From the NCBI RefSeq assembly GCF_024349685.1, contig NZ_AP025944.1, positions 5,721,001-5,785,000 on the forward strand: a stretch of DNA of 64,000 nucleotides, written 5' to 3'. The notes under the pieces were generated by a model. That model made no database searches. It was not told the origin of the DNA and saw only the letters and a program-made list of their open reading frames with translations. This stretch comes from Pseudomonas sp. LRP2-20 (GTDB lineage: Bacteria > Pseudomonadota > Gammaproteobacteria > Pseudomonadales > Pseudomonadaceae). Made by a program: the position numbers and the translations under genes. This document shows, piece by piece, positions 52,113 to 63,208 of the stretch (positions within the stretch are counted from its first letter, which is position 1; every line of letters starts with the position of its first letter).

Positions 52113-53261
52113 TCAGCTCTGTGCGACGGATTTGGGCAGGATGTCGTTGGCAACCATTTCGCCGAACGGGCTCACATAGCCGCCCGTCTTGGGCTGCTCC
52201 GGGCGTTGCACATCGAGGTGCGGGAACAGCAGTTCGGCAACCCGATACGACTCTTCCAGGTGTGGATAACCGGAGAAGATGAAGGTATCGATACCCAGCT
52301 CAGCGTATTCCTTGACCCGTGCCGCCACGGTCGGGCCATCGCCGACCAGCGCGGTGCCCGCACCGCCACGCACCAGGCCGACACCGGCCCAGAGGTTGGG
52401 GCTGACTTCCAGGTTGTCGCGATTGCCCTTGTGCAGGGCTGCCATGCGCTGCTGGCCGACCGAGTCGAAACGCGCCAGCGAAGCCTGGGCACGGGCGATG
52501 GTATCGTCGTCCAGGTGCGAGATCAGCTTGTCGGCTGCAGCCCAGGCTTCTTCGTTGGTTTCCCGCACGATCACATGCAGGCGGATGCCGAAGCGTACTT
52601 CGCGCCCCTGGGCGGCGGCTTTCTCACGCACCTGGGCGATTTTCTCGGCAACCGCACTTGGTGGCTCGCCCCAGGTCAGGTACAGCTCGACCTGCTCTGC
52701 AGCGAGGTCCTGCGCCGCTTCCGAAGAGCCACCGAAGTACAGCGGCGGACGCGGTTGCTGGATCGGCGGGTAGAGCAGCTTGGCGCCCTTCACCTGGATG
52801 TGCTTGCCGTCGTAGTCGACGGTTTCACCTTCGAGCACCTTGCGCCAGATGCGGGTGAACTCGACCGAGGCTTCGTAGCGCTCCTGGTGGTTCAGGTGCA
52901 GGCCGTCGCCGGCCAGTTCATCCGGGTCGCCTCCGGTCACCAGGTTGAACAGCGCGCGGCCGTTGGACAGCCGATCGAGGGTAGCGGCCTGGCGTGCGGC
53001 CACGGTCGGCGAAATGATGCCTGGGCGCAGCGCCACCAGAAACTTCAGGCGCTGGGTCACCGGGATCAGCGACGCTGCCACCAGCCAGGAGTCCTCGCAG
53101 GAACGCCCGGTAGGGATCAGCACCCCCCCGAAACCAAGGCGGTCGGCGGCCTGGGCGATCTGTTGCAGGTAACCGTGATCGACCGCGCGAGCACCGTCGG
53201 AAGTACCCAGGTACTTGCCGTCACCGTGGGTAGGGAGGAACCAGAAAATGTTAAGGCTCAT
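52113..53261 (-). CDS. ssuD: FMNH2-dependent alkanesulfonate monooxygenase
   Basis: 382 residues. SsuD uses reduced FMN and oxygen to cleave alkanesulfonates to aldehyde and sulfite. It is a bacterial luciferase-like TIM barrel: [19 protein letters not shown], Cys54 in [28 protein letters not shown] and [15 protein letters not shown]. It needs a flavin reductase, normally SsuE, but no ssuE gene is present in this window. Confidence 0.97.
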   Translation of the reverse strand: MSLNIFWFLPTHGDGKYLGTSDGARAVDHGYLQQIAQAADRLGFGGVLIPTGRSCEDSWLVAASLIPVTQRLKFLVALRPGIISPTVAARQAATLDRLSNGRALFNLVTGGDPDELAGDGLHLNHQERYEASVEFTRIWRKVLEGETVDYDGKHIQVKGAKLLYPPIQQPRPPLYFGGSSEAAQDLAAEQVELYLTWGEPPSAVAEKIAQVREKAAAQGREVRFGIRLHVIVRETNEEAWAAADKLISHLDDDTIARAQASLARFDSVGQQRMAALHKGNRDNLEVSPNLWAGVGLVRGGAGTALVGDGPTVAARVKEYAELGIDTFIFSGYPHLEESYRVAELLFPHLDVQRPEQPKTGGYVSPFGEMVANDILPKSVAQS

Positions 53262-53321
53262 TGGAGTTGTCTCCTCAAGGGTGGCTCAGGCCGAGGCGGC
53301 GCCCCGGCGCAGGCGAATCAA

Positions 53322-54287
53322 TCAAGGCGCAGTGGCGACCTTGGCCGGGGGTGTCCAGATCACGTCCTTGATGCTCAGCGGCTTGGGAATCAGCTTGAGC
53401 GCCTGGAAGGTGTCGGCAATCTTCTGTTGAGCAGCCACCACTTGCGGGGTGAGCGGCTGAGCACCGTAGCCTTGGCGTTTGACCGAGGTCAGGGTGATGT
53501 CGGCTGGCAGGCCCAGCAGTGGCGCGACCTGATCGGTGACTTCCTGCGGGTTGGCCTGGGACCACTTGCCCACGGCACGTACTTCGTCGATCAGGGTGCT
53601 GATCACTGCCGGGTGCTGGGTGGCGTAGTTGCGGGTAGCCAGATAGAACTGGTGGTTGTCGACCAGATCCTTGCCGTCACGCAGGGTACGGGCCTTCAGC
53701 TGTTGCTCGGCGGCAGCCTGGTACGGATCCCAGATCACCCAGGCATCGACGCTGCCACGCTCGAAGGCGGCGCGGGCATCGGCAGGTGGCAGGTAGACGG
53801 GCTGGATGTCGCTGTACTTGAGGCCGGCGTCTTCCAGGGCACGGACCAGCAGGTAGTGAACGTTGGAGCCTTTGTTGAGGGCGACTTTCTTGCCTTTGAG
53901 TTCCTTCACCGACTGAATCGGCGAGCCCTTCGGCACGAGGATGGCTTCGCTGTGCGGCGCCGGTGGCTCGTAGGCCACGTAAAGCAGGTCAGCACCAGCA
54001 GCCTGGGCGAACACAGGCGGCGTTTCGCCGGTGACGCCGAAGTCAATCGAGCCGACGTTCAGCCCTTCGAGCAGTTGCGGCCCGCCGGGGAATTCGGTCC
54101 ACTGCACTTGCACGCCCTGCTCGGCCAGGCGCTTCTCCAGCGTGCCCTTGGCCTTGAGCAGCACCAGGGTGCCGTATTTCTGGTAGCCGATACGCAGGCT
54201 CTCGGCCTGGGCTTGAGTGATGGCGCCGAAGGACACAGCCGCCGCAAACAGGGCGACCAGACCACGACGCAAGAAGACTGGGCGCAT
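53322..54287 (-). CDS. ssuA: Aliphatic sulfonate-binding periplasmic protein
   Basis: 321 residues. The signal peptide ends SFGAITQAQA. The binding domain runs LRIGYQKYGTLVLLKAKGTLE, TEFPGGPQLLEGLNVGSIDFGVTGETPP and VDAWVIWDPY, the SsuA/TauA-type fold. It delivers sulfonates to SsuCB. It is now the first gene of the local operon because ssuE is missing. An AT-rich element lies about 170 bp upstream. Confidence 0.96.
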   Translation of the reverse strand: MRPVFLRRGLVALFAAAVSFGAITQAQAESLRIGYQKYGTLVLLKAKGTLEKRLAEQGVQVQWTEFPGGPQLLEGLNVGSIDFGVTGETPPVFAQAAGADLLYVAYEPPAPHSEAILVPKGSPIQSVKELKGKKVALNKGSNVHYLLVRALEDAGLKYSDIQPVYLPPADARAAFERGSVDAWVIWDPYQAAAEQQLKARTLRDGKDLVDNHQFYLATRNYATQHPAVISTLIDEVRAVGKWSQANPQEVTDQVAPLLGLPADITLTSVKRQGYGAQPLTPQVVAAQQKIADTFQALKLIPKPLSIKDVIWTPPAKVATAP

Positions 54288-54454
54288 GGCGCTCTCCTGT
54301 GCGTTTGAGGTTCGGGTTGCACCTGCTTGCCTCGTTGGCGGGCGAGTAAGGTGGTGGAGCGATGGCTAGGCCGGTCAGTGGTTTCGGCGTTGCCTTGTGT
54401 TCTGTTGGAGTGACATTAACAGGATGCTCATATATCTAGAAATCATATTTTTTC

Positions 54455-54479
54455 ATTTATTTATTCCTTTTTATCTTAG
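54455..54479 (-). promoter_or_regulatory. AT-rich sulfur-starvation element upstream of ssuA
   Basis: On the minus strand it contains AAAAAGGAATAAATAAAT, very similar to sequences upstream of lsfA and tauA in this window. It is a probable activator-binding region (CysB-like by inference). Confidence 0.5.
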
Positions 54480-54498
54480 CGACGTGACATTTTCAGTG

Positions 54499-54735
54499 CC
54501 TGCGAGATCGAGCGCCGCCCGCGCGGCGCATCGCGAGCTTTGCTCGCTCCTACGTATGTTTCGGGTCAATTAATCCTGTTGGATTTGCACGCGGACGCCC
54601 TGGCGTATGACTCGATATCGCGTCGCACCAACAAGGCGGTCGCGCGCGCCCGTCACAGGCGTTACTGGCCAGAAACAAACGTAGGAGCGAGCAAAGCTCG
54701 CGATGCGCCGCGCGGGCGGCGCTCGGTCTCACAGG
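54499..54735. repeat. 64-bp inverted repeat (REP-type) in place of ssuE
   Basis: The arms 54499-54562 and 54672-54735 are reverse complements with only a few mismatches. They contain GCGAGCTTTGCTCGCTCCTA, a Pseudomonas REP-like palindrome of a type different from the others here. The 109-bp centre holds no gene. With its flanks (54288-54829, 542 bp) it occupies the place where ssuE is expected. Confidence 0.9.
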
Positions 54736-54761
54736 CGCTGACAATCCCACGGCGAACGCCA

Positions 54762-54786
54762 TAAAAAAGGGCCGTCGAAACGGCCC
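54762..54786 (-). terminator. Rho-independent terminator of lsfA
   Basis: GGGCCGT and ACGGCCC (54769-54775, 54780-54786) pair around a TTCG tetraloop on the minus strand, followed by TTTTTT. Confidence 0.93.
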
Positions 54787-54829
54787 GAAAATCCCTGCTA
54801 TGGCTAAGAGCAATGCAACGAGGAATTCA

Positions 54830-55468
54830 TCAACGGTTAGGCTGCGGGGTCAGCCGCAGATAGGGCTTCACCGCCCGATAACCTTTCGGGAAGCGCTGCT
54901 TGATCTCGTCTTCGTCCTTCAGCGAAGGCACGATCACCACCTCGTCGCCGTCCTGCCAGTTACCTGGTGTGGCGACCTTGTGGTTGTCGGTGAGCTGCAG
55001 CGAGTCGATCACCCGCAGGATCTCGTTGAAGTTGCGCCCGGTACTGGCCGGATAGGTGATGGTCAGGCGCACCTTCTTGTTCGGGTCGATGACGAACAGC
55101 GAGCGAACGGTGAGGGTATCGCTGGCATTGGGGTGAATCAGGTCGTACAGGTCGGATACCTTGCGGTCGGCGTCGGCGATGATCGGGAAGTTGACCACGG
55201 TGTTCTGGGTCTCGTTGATGTCCTCGATCCACTTGTGGTGCGAGTCGACCGGGTCGACCGACAGGGCGATGGCCTTCACGCCGCGCTTGGCGAAGTCTTC
55301 CTTGAGCTTGGCGGTCAGGCCCAGTTCGGTGGTGCACACCGGGGTGAAGTCCGCCGGGTGGGAGAACAGCACACCCCAGCTGTTGCCCAGCCACTCGTGG
55401 AAGCGGATCTTGCCTTCGCTGGATTCCTGCTCGAAGTCGGGGGCGATGTCGCCGAGTTTGAGGCTCAT
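54830..55468 (-). CDS. lsfA: 1-Cys peroxiredoxin LsfA
   Basis: 212 residues from ATG at 55468 (MSLKLGDIAPDFEQ). The peroxidatic Cys45 is in HPADFTPVCTTELG. The C-terminal extension (DSHHKWIEDINE, PFVV-like strands, FPKGYRAVKPYLRLTPQP) is that of Prx6-type 1-Cys enzymes. It detoxifies peroxides and is induced by sulfate starvation in Pseudomonas. It is transcribed alone, upstream of the ssu genes. Confidence 0.96.
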   Translation of the reverse strand: MSLKLGDIAPDFEQESSEGKIRFHEWLGNSWGVLFSHPADFTPVCTTELGLTAKLKEDFAKRGVKAIALSVDPVDSHHKWIEDINETQNTVVNFPIIADADRKVSDLYDLIHPNASDTLTVRSLFVIDPNKKVRLTITYPASTGRNFNEILRVIDSLQLTDNHKVATPGNWQDGDEVVIVPSLKDEDEIKQRFPKGYRAVKPYLRLTPQPNR

Positions 55469-55549
55469 GGGGTGCGGCTCCTGTGCTGTGTGCTGTCTGA
55501 TGGGTTCAATGTGCCTGCATTCGATGAGAAACAAAAAGAATAAATAACG

Positions 55550-55569
55550 ATTTATTTATAACTTTTACG
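55550..55569 (-). promoter_or_regulatory. AT-rich sulfur-starvation element upstream of lsfA
   Basis: The minus strand reads CGTAAAAGTTATAAATAAAT. It shares AAAAGTTAT and the ATAAATAAAT run with the ssuA and tauA upstream elements. Confidence 0.5.
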
Positions 55570-55588
55570 AATACCAAATCGCGGCCAC

Positions 55589-55616
55589 AAAAAAGCCTCG
55601 CACTAGGCGAGGCTTT
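55589..55616 (-). terminator. Rho-independent terminator of the OprD-family porin gene
   Basis: AAAGCCTCGC and GCGAGGCTTT pair around a 5-nt loop, with a T-run on the minus strand (A-run at 55589-55594). Confidence 0.92.
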
Positions 55617-55631
55617 CTGTGTGGCTACGGC

Positions 55632-56969
55632 TTACAGGAAGCTGTAAGTGTAGTTCACGATGAAGCGAGCCTGATCCTTGTCAGGGCTGCTTTCGTCGCT
55701 ACCACGGAACACGCCCTGACGCAGGCTGAAGCCCAAGCCTTTGAGGGTGCCATCTTGGATGGTGTAGTCGATGCGAGCATCACGTTCCCATTCATTGTAA
55801 GTGCCGCTACCCGACACCTTACGAATGTCGTCACCACGAAGATAAGCTACCGATGCCTTCAGGCCTGGTACGCCCAGGCTTGCGAAGTCATAAGCGTACT
55901 GACCGAAGGTAGTGTTCTCGCCAGCACGAGCAAACTGGTTGATCATGCTGTCGGTGAACAGGTAGAAACTAGCCCCACCAGCGCCTTCACGCGACGAGGT
56001 GGAACCGTCCTTACGCACGTCTCCTTGGTTCAGCCATACGAAACCACCGTCATCGCCAACCTGTTGATGGCCGACCAGGAACGAGTGACCACCGAGGGTG
56101 TAGGTGAACATGGCAGACCAAGTCTTGTTGTCGATCTTGCCAGTGTTCTTGGCGTAGCCGCCGTTGTTGTTGAAGTTGTAGCCACCGCCGTGACCGTTAT
56201 TGCCGTCGCTGCTGCTATCAAAGTAGCGCAGGTCGGTCTTGAACGACTGGTCGTCAGCGATCTTGAACACGTGGGTCGCACCCAGGAAGTGCTGCTTGTA
56301 GAAGTCTTCCAGGTTCGAGTAGTAGTACTGCAGGGTCAGGTCTGGAGTGAGCTTGTAGTCTAGACCACCGTAGCGGAACTTGTTGCTATCGCGGTATGCA
56401 CCAGCAACGGACAAACCAGTACGGTTGCTCGAAGCACGGCCCATGGCGTGGGTCAGCTGACCAGCGTTGATGGTCAGATTGTCGATTTCCTTCGACTGGA
56501 TGGTGCCACCCTCGAAGGTCTGCGGCAGCAGACGGCCGTCGTTGGAAACCAGAATCGGCAGGTTCGGCGCCAGCGCGCTACCGAAGTGGGCCTCGGTCTT
56601 CGAGAAGCGAGCCTTGGCGTTACCACCAATGCGAGCCCAATCGTGAACTGCCGAACCGTCGGAATCGCTCGGGAAGAAGCTGTTGTTATCATTCGGACGA
56701 CTGCCACGGCCACCATCCAGATGAATGCCCCACAGCGCCTGAACATCAACACCAAAACCTACGGTACCTTGGGTGAAGCCGGACAGGTAATCCAGCTTGA
56801 AGCCCTGACCGCTCTCATTCTGATCGGTGCCGCCTTCGCGGTTGTCGTCATTGAAGTACATGGTGCGCGAGCTCAGCGACAGTTTGCTGTCTTCAACGAA
56901 ACCGGCGGCACCTGCTGCTTGGGCGAAAACCCCCACGGCCACGGCCAGAGCCAGGCTGGACTTGTACAT
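55632..56969 (-). CDS. OprD-family outer membrane porin
   Basis: 445 residues. The signal peptide is MYKSSLALAVAVGVFAQAAGA. The barrel starts GFVEDSKLSLSSRTMYFNDD and contains GFTQGTVGFGVDVQALWGIHLDGG, a hallmark of the family. It ends RFIVNYTYSFL. Position between lsfA and tauABCD suggests uptake of organosulfur compounds, by context only. Its upstream region has inverted AAACG repeats that could bind a regulator. Confidence 0.92.
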   Translation of the reverse strand: MYKSSLALAVAVGVFAQAAGAAGFVEDSKLSLSSRTMYFNDDNREGGTDQNESGQGFKLDYLSGFTQGTVGFGVDVQALWGIHLDGGRGSRPNDNNSFFPSDSDGSAVHDWARIGGNAKARFSKTEAHFGSALAPNLPILVSNDGRLLPQTFEGGTIQSKEIDNLTINAGQLTHAMGRASSNRTGLSVAGAYRDSNKFRYGGLDYKLTPDLTLQYYYSNLEDFYKQHFLGATHVFKIADDQSFKTDLRYFDSSSDGNNGHGGGYNFNNNGGYAKNTGKIDNKTWSAMFTYTLGGHSFLVGHQQVGDDGGFVWLNQGDVRKDGSTSSREGAGGASFYLFTDSMINQFARAGENTTFGQYAYDFASLGVPGLKASVAYLRGDDIRKVSGSGTYNEWERDARIDYTIQDGTLKGLGFSLRQGVFRGSDESSPDKDQARFIVNYTYSFL

Positions 56970-57253
56970 GTTTTGCTCCTCTACGTTCTAATTCTTGTGT
57001 ATCTCTGGCGGCAGGATCTGTTGCCCTGCTCAACCGTGGATGGGCGATTAGCCCCAAAGCGTGACCATTAAGTCAATCGTTTCTAAACGTTTCTCGACTT
57101 TGGTCTAAGACGCCCCCTGCGCTACAGGATAATGACAATCCTATAAATCCAAAATGACCGATTTATGAATTCGTAAGATTTTTACGGAATATCGTAGGAA
57201 CCTTTACTGCGAAAAGTTGTATCGGCGCCGTCAATCATACCTTTAGGTTATTT

Positions 57254-57265
57254 GCAAACGTTTGC
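57254..57265. promoter_or_regulatory. GCAAACGTTTGC palindrome, LacI-family-like operator
   Basis: A perfect 12-bp palindrome with the central CG and AAACG half-sites typical of LacI/GalR-family operators. A related site, CGTTTCTAAACG, lies at 57078-57089 nearer the porin start. No LacI-type gene is in the window. Confidence 0.45.
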
Positions 57266-57378
57266 CGACCAACAACCGCTCGCTCTCACTTACGAAGGGA
57301 AAAAAGACTAGCTGCGAATCGCTGTTACGCCAGCGGCCCTCGCAGCACTGCCCATCGTTAAAGCGTTTGGCTCCTAAG

Positions 57379-57414
57379 CTAATTCTAAAAAGTTATTTAT
57401 TTTTAATTTCTTAG
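57379..57414 (+). promoter_or_regulatory. AT-rich sulfur-starvation element upstream of tauA
   Basis: It contains AAAAAGTTATTTATTTTT, matching the elements upstream of lsfA and ssuA, and ends 54 bp before the tauA start. It is likely part of the sulfate-starvation promoter. Confidence 0.5.
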
Positions 57415-57468
57415 ATCATCTAGTCTTCTCGCCATCCAATACATCCATTGCCTGACGAGAGGTTCACC

Positions 57469-58440
57469 ATGATCCCGCATGCTCCGCTGCGCCTGTTCGC
57501 CGCCCTGACCCTCGCCAGCGCCAGCTGGTTGGCCCAGGCTGCGGACCTGACCGTTGCCTACCAGACCACGGTCGACCCGGCCAAGGTGGCCCAGGTCGAT
57601 GGCAACTACGAAAAAGCCAGCAAGGCCAGCATCGACTGGCGCAAGTTCGATAACGGCGCCGACGTGATCACCGCCGTAGCCAGTGGCGACGTGCAGATCG
57701 GCTACCTCGGTTCCAGTCCGCTGGCTGCCGCCGCCACCCGCAAACTGCCGGTCGAGACCTTCCTCATCGCCACTCAGATCGGTGCCGGCGAGGCCCTGGT
57801 CGCCCGCGACAGCATCAAGACCCCGCAGGACCTGATCGGTAAGAAAGTCGCCGTGCCGTTCGTTTCCACCGGCCACTACAGCCTGCTGGCCGCGCTGAAA
57901 AACTGGAACATCGACCCGTCCAAGGTGCAGATCCTCAACCTTGCGCCACCGGCGATCATCGCTGCCTGGAAGCGCGGCGACATCGATGCCACCTACGTCT
58001 GGGACCCGGCCCTGGGCGTGGCCAAGGAAAACGGCAAGGTGCTGATCACCTCGGGTGAACTGGCGGCAAAAGGCGCACCGACCTTCGACGCCTGGATCGT
58101 GCGCAAGGACTTCGCTGCCAAGCACCCGGACGTGGTCAAGGCCTTCGCCAAGGTCACCCTCGACGCCTACGCCGACTACCGCAAGGATCCGAAAGCCTGG
58201 CTGGCCAACCAGGACAACGTGGCCAAGCTGGCCAAGCTGTCCGGCGCCAAACCGGCTGATATCCCGGTGCTGCTACAGGGCAACGTGTACCCGCTGGCCG
58301 CAGACCAGGCCAAGGAACTGGGCGCGCCAACCACCCAGGCGCTGACCGACACGGCCACCTTCCTCAAGCAGCAAGGCAAGGTCGAAGCGGTGCTGCCGGA
58401 CTACTCGCCGTACGTCAGCGCCCAGTACATCCCCAACTGA
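57469..58440 (+). CDS. tauA: Taurine-binding periplasmic protein
   Basis: 323 residues from ATG at 57469, with GAGAGG upstream. The signal peptide ends SASWLAQA. Mature protein: ADLTVAYQTTVDPAKVAQVDG, FDNGADVITAVASGDVQIGYLGSSPLAAA and DATYVWDPALG, the TauA type of sulfonate-binding protein. It is first in tauABCD, which imports and desulfonates taurine under sulfate limitation. Confidence 0.96.
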   Translation: MIPHAPLRLFAALTLASASWLAQAADLTVAYQTTVDPAKVAQVDGNYEKASKASIDWRKFDNGADVITAVASGDVQIGYLGSSPLAAAATRKLPVETFLIATQIGAGEALVARDSIKTPQDLIGKKVAVPFVSTGHYSLLAALKNWNIDPSKVQILNLAPPAIIAAWKRGDIDATYVWDPALGVAKENGKVLITSGELAAKGAPTFDAWIVRKDFAAKHPDVVKAFAKVTLDAYADYRKDPKAWLANQDNVAKLAKLSGAKPADIPVLLQGNVYPLAADQAKELGAPTTQALTDTATFLKQQGKVEAVLPDYSPYVSAQYIPN

Positions 58441-58464
58441 CACAGCAATCGCACGGAGCCTGCC

Positions 58465-59249
58465 ATGGCCTTGCTCGAACTGGAGCGCATCAGCGCACAG
58501 TACCCCGGCGCCACCGCCCCGGTGCTGGCCGACATCAACCTGAGCCTGGGGCCACGCCAGTTGCTGGTGGCCCTGGGGCCATCCGGCAGTGGCAAGACCT
58601 CGCTGCTGAACCTGATCGCCGGCTTCGTCGCCCCCAGCGCCGGGCGCATCACCCTCGACGGGGTACCGGTACAGGGCCCGGGTGCCGAGCGTGGCGTGGT
58701 GTTCCAGGATGACGCCCTGCTGCCATGGCAGAACGTGCTGGGCAACGTCGCCTTCGGCCTGGAACTGGCCGGAGTGCCCCGCGCCCAGCGTGAGGCCAAA
58801 GCCCGCGAGATGCTGGCCCTGGTCGACCTCGACGGCTTCGGCGAGCGGCGCATCTGGCAACTGTCCGGCGGCCAGAAACAGCGCGTGGGCCTGGCCCGGG
58901 CACTGGCTGCCAACCCACGGGTGCTGTTGATGGACGAGCCGTTCGGCGCCCTCGACGCCTTCACCCGTGAGCAGATGCAGGAGTTGCTGCTGCAGGTCTG
59001 GCAGCGCACCGCCAAACCGGTGTTTCTGATTACCCACGACATCGAGGAAGCCGTGTTCCTCGCCAGCGAGCTGGTACTGCTGGCGCCCAACCCCGGCCGC
59101 GTGGTCGAGCGCCTGCAACTGGACTTCGGCCAGCGCTATGCAGCCGGCGAGTCGGCCCGGGCGATCAAGTCCGACCCACGCTTCATCGAAACCCGCGAGC
59201 ATGTCCTGGCCCGCGTGTTCTCCCAACGCCAAAGCCTGCAGGAGCGCGC

Positions 59250-59253
<4 letters not shown>
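58465..59253 (+). CDS. tauB: Taurine ABC transporter, ATP-binding protein
   Basis: 262 residues. Walker [12 protein letters not shown]-loop region [10 protein letters not shown], signature [15 protein letters not shown], Walker [14 protein letters not shown] and H-loop [12 protein letters not shown] are present. It lies 24 bp after tauA and overlaps tauC by ATGA. Confidence 0.96.
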
Positions 59254-60972
<1,719 letters not shown>

Positions 60973-60988
60973 AGTGTTTTCCAGTACC

Positions 60989-61081
60989 GGCCTCTTCGCG
61001 GGCAAGCCCGCTCCCACAGTGATCGCACAGCGTCTGAATACTGTGCAGTACCTGTGGGAGCGGGCTTGCCCGCGAAGAGCC
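60989..61081. repeat. REP inverted pair
   Basis: GGCCTCTTCGCGGGCAAGCC (from 60989) and the inverted arm from 61051 to 61081. It lies between the convergent tauD and betT genes. Confidence 0.9.
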
Positions 61082-61091
61082 CAGCGATCAT

Positions 61092-63095
61092 CTAGCGGAC
61101 CAGGTGCAAGAACTGCATGTGCCGCTCGTACTGGTCGAGGATGTCGTTGATGATCTGCTCCTTGCTGTAGCCCACCAGGTCATAGTTCTGGCTGCCTTCG
61201 CTCAGGTGCACCTCGGCCCGGTAGTAACGGCGGTTCTTCAACTCCTGGGTACCCAACCCACCCAGTGCGAACGATGGCGTGAAGTAGCCGCGCATCTGCA
61301 CCTGGTAGATGAACGGCTGCTCCTCGCCATGGCCAACCTTCAGGCTGACGTTGTCATGGCTCGGGTCGTCCTGGGTCACCAGCACCAGCCCCTTCTGCTC
61401 GAACACCTCGCGCACTTCGGCAATCGCCGGGCGCACCACATCATCCATGAAGCGGTACACCTCATCGCGCGACGGGAAGTGCACGGCCTGGCTCAGGCGC
61501 TGACGCCAGCCGCCACGGCCACGGCGTGACTGGGCGAACGGCGCCAGCGAGTGCATCTGCGCAATCTGCCGCTGGCTCTCCAGGTAGAAGGCCTTGTGCA
61601 GCCCCCACATCATGCACAGCAGAATCAGCGAGAACGGCAGCGAAGTCAGCACCACCGCCGACTTCAGCGAGTCGATGCTGCCCGCGAACAGCAGGCCGCT
61701 GGTGATCAGCGCAGTCATCGCGCCCCAGAAAATGCGCAACCAGTTCGGCCCGTCTTCGTCGGCACCACCGCCCTTGGCGGACAGGGTCGACAACACCACC
61801 GTGCCGGAGTCGGCCGAGGTGACGAAGAACACGAAGCTGATGAACACCGTCACGGCGATCACCGCCTTGCTCCACGGGTAGGTTTCCAGCAGCAGATACA
61901 GGCTCATCGACGGGTTGTCCAACGCCGACTGGCCGAGCGCGCTCATGCCGTGGTTGATGACCTGGTCCAGCGCGCTGTTGCCGAAAATCGACATCCACGC
62001 CAGGGTGAAGCCCAGCGGGATCAGCAACACGCCGAAGACGAACTCACGGATGGTGCGGCCACGCGAGATACGCGCGATGAACAGGCCCACGAACGGCGCC
62101 CAGGCTATCCACCAGGCCCAGTAGAACACCGTCCAGCCACCCAGCCAGTCACGTTGCTCGCCATAGGCGTAAACGTCGAAGCTCTTGCGCGGCAAGGCGC
62201 CGAGGTAATCGCCGAGGTTCTGGATCAGGGTATTGAACAGGTGCTGAGTAGGCCCGGCGAACAGCACGAACAGCAGCAGCGCGCAGGCCAGGAACAGGTT
62301 GATGTCGCTCATCACCCGCACACCCTTTTCCACCCCCGCCACGGCTACCGCCACTGCCGCGCCCATCATCAGCGCGATGAGGATCACCTGCACCCACTGG
62401 CTGTGGCTGATGCCGAACAGATAGTCGAGGCCGGCGTTCAGGTGCAGTACCCCAAAGCCCATGTCGGCGCCCAGGCCGAACACCGTGGCGATGATGCCGA
62501 ATCCGTCCACGGCATAACCGATCGGGCCGTTGATGCGTTTGCCGATCAGCGGATACAGCGCCGAACGCAAGGCCAGCGGCAGGTTATGCCGGTAGGCGAA
62601 GTAGGCCAGGGCCATGCCGACGAAGGCGAACACGCCCCAGCCATGCAGGCCCCAGTGCAGGAACAGGATTTCCATCGCCTGGCGCCCGGCCTCGGCCGTG
62701 CCCCCTTCGCCCTGGGGCGGGGTGAGCATGTGGGTCAGCGGTTCGGACACGCAGAAGAAGAACAGCGTGATGCTGATGCCGGCGGCGAACAGCATGCCGG
62801 CCCATGACAGGTAACTGAACTCGGGCTCGTCGTGGTCGGCACCCAGCTTGATCTTGCCGTAGCCGGACAACGCAGTGACCACCACGAACACCAGGTACAA
62901 GGTCATGGCCAGCATGTAGTACCAACCGACCGTGTTGGCCGCCCAGTTCTGCGCCGCCAGCAGCCACTCGCCGGACGCCTGCGGGAACAGGATGACCACC
63001 AGGCCGAACAGGAGAATGAAACTTGCCGCGAAGTAGAACACCGGCGGGTTCATGCGGATCTTGCCAGTGGCAAGGGATGGGGACGGTGCACTCAT
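61092..63095 (-). CDS. betT: BCCT-family choline/betaine transporter
   Basis: 667 residues from ATG at 63095 (MSAPSPSLATGKIRMNPPVF). Twelve hydrophobic helices; the BCCT signature region is FYWAWWIAWAPFVGLFIARISRGRTIREF. The long C-terminal cytoplasmic domain (about 510-667) is the osmosensory tail of the BetT type. It probably imports choline for glycine betaine synthesis. Substrate specificity among choline, carnitine and betaine is not certain from sequence. TGAAC-type palindromes upstream may be BetI-like operators. Confidence 0.9.
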   Translation of the reverse strand: MSAPSPSLATGKIRMNPPVFYFAASFILLFGLVVILFPQASGEWLLAAQNWAANTVGWYYMLAMTLYLVFVVVTALSGYGKIKLGADHDEPEFSYLSWAGMLFAAGISITLFFFCVSEPLTHMLTPPQGEGGTAEAGRQAMEILFLHWGLHGWGVFAFVGMALAYFAYRHNLPLALRSALYPLIGKRINGPIGYAVDGFGIIATVFGLGADMGFGVLHLNAGLDYLFGISHSQWVQVILIALMMGAAVAVAVAGVEKGVRVMSDINLFLACALLLFVLFAGPTQHLFNTLIQNLGDYLGALPRKSFDVYAYGEQRDWLGGWTVFYWAWWIAWAPFVGLFIARISRGRTIREFVFGVLLIPLGFTLAWMSIFGNSALDQVINHGMSALGQSALDNPSMSLYLLLETYPWSKAVIAVTVFISFVFFVTSADSGTVVLSTLSAKGGGADEDGPNWLRIFWGAMTALITSGLLFAGSIDSLKSAVVLTSLPFSLILLCMMWGLHKAFYLESQRQIAQMHSLAPFAQSRRGRGGWRQRLSQAVHFPSRDEVYRFMDDVVRPAIAEVREVFEQKGLVLVTQDDPSHDNVSLKVGHGEEQPFIYQVQMRGYFTPSFALGGLGTQELKNRRYYRAEVHLSEGSQNYDLVGYSKEQIINDILDQYERHMQFLHLVR

Positions 63096-63132
63096 GAAAC
63101 AGGCACCTCGTCGATCGACGTGAGGTTCGGAA

Positions 63133-63208
63133 TGAACGGGTTCAGCAAAGGAATCCTCCTGTTGAACACCGGCAGCGGACCAGCGTTTTTCATTGAACAA
63201 GCGTTCAA
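63133..63208. promoter_or_regulatory. TGAAC/GTTCA palindromes upstream of betT (BetI-like)
   Basis: TGAACGGGTTCA (63133-63144) and TTGAACAAGCGTTCAA (63193-63208) are both perfect inverted repeats of the same half-site; a further half-site lies at 63225-63231. TetR-type BetI repressors bind palindromes of this kind in front of choline genes. Confidence 0.45.

Larger units (their letters stand above)
56970..57468. other. Divergent regulatory region between porin and tauA
   Basis: About 500 bp with no gene. It holds CGTTTCTAAACG (57078-57089), the perfect palindrome GCAAACGTTTGC (57254-57265) and an AT-rich element near tauA. The middle is unusually AT-rich for this genome. Confidence 0.65.

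Noticed and set aside
54540..54813. Short open frames across the ssuE-position repeat as a remnant of ssuE
   Set aside because: Translations show no flavodoxin-like reductase motif (such as GSxRxxS); they simply read through the palindromic repeat.
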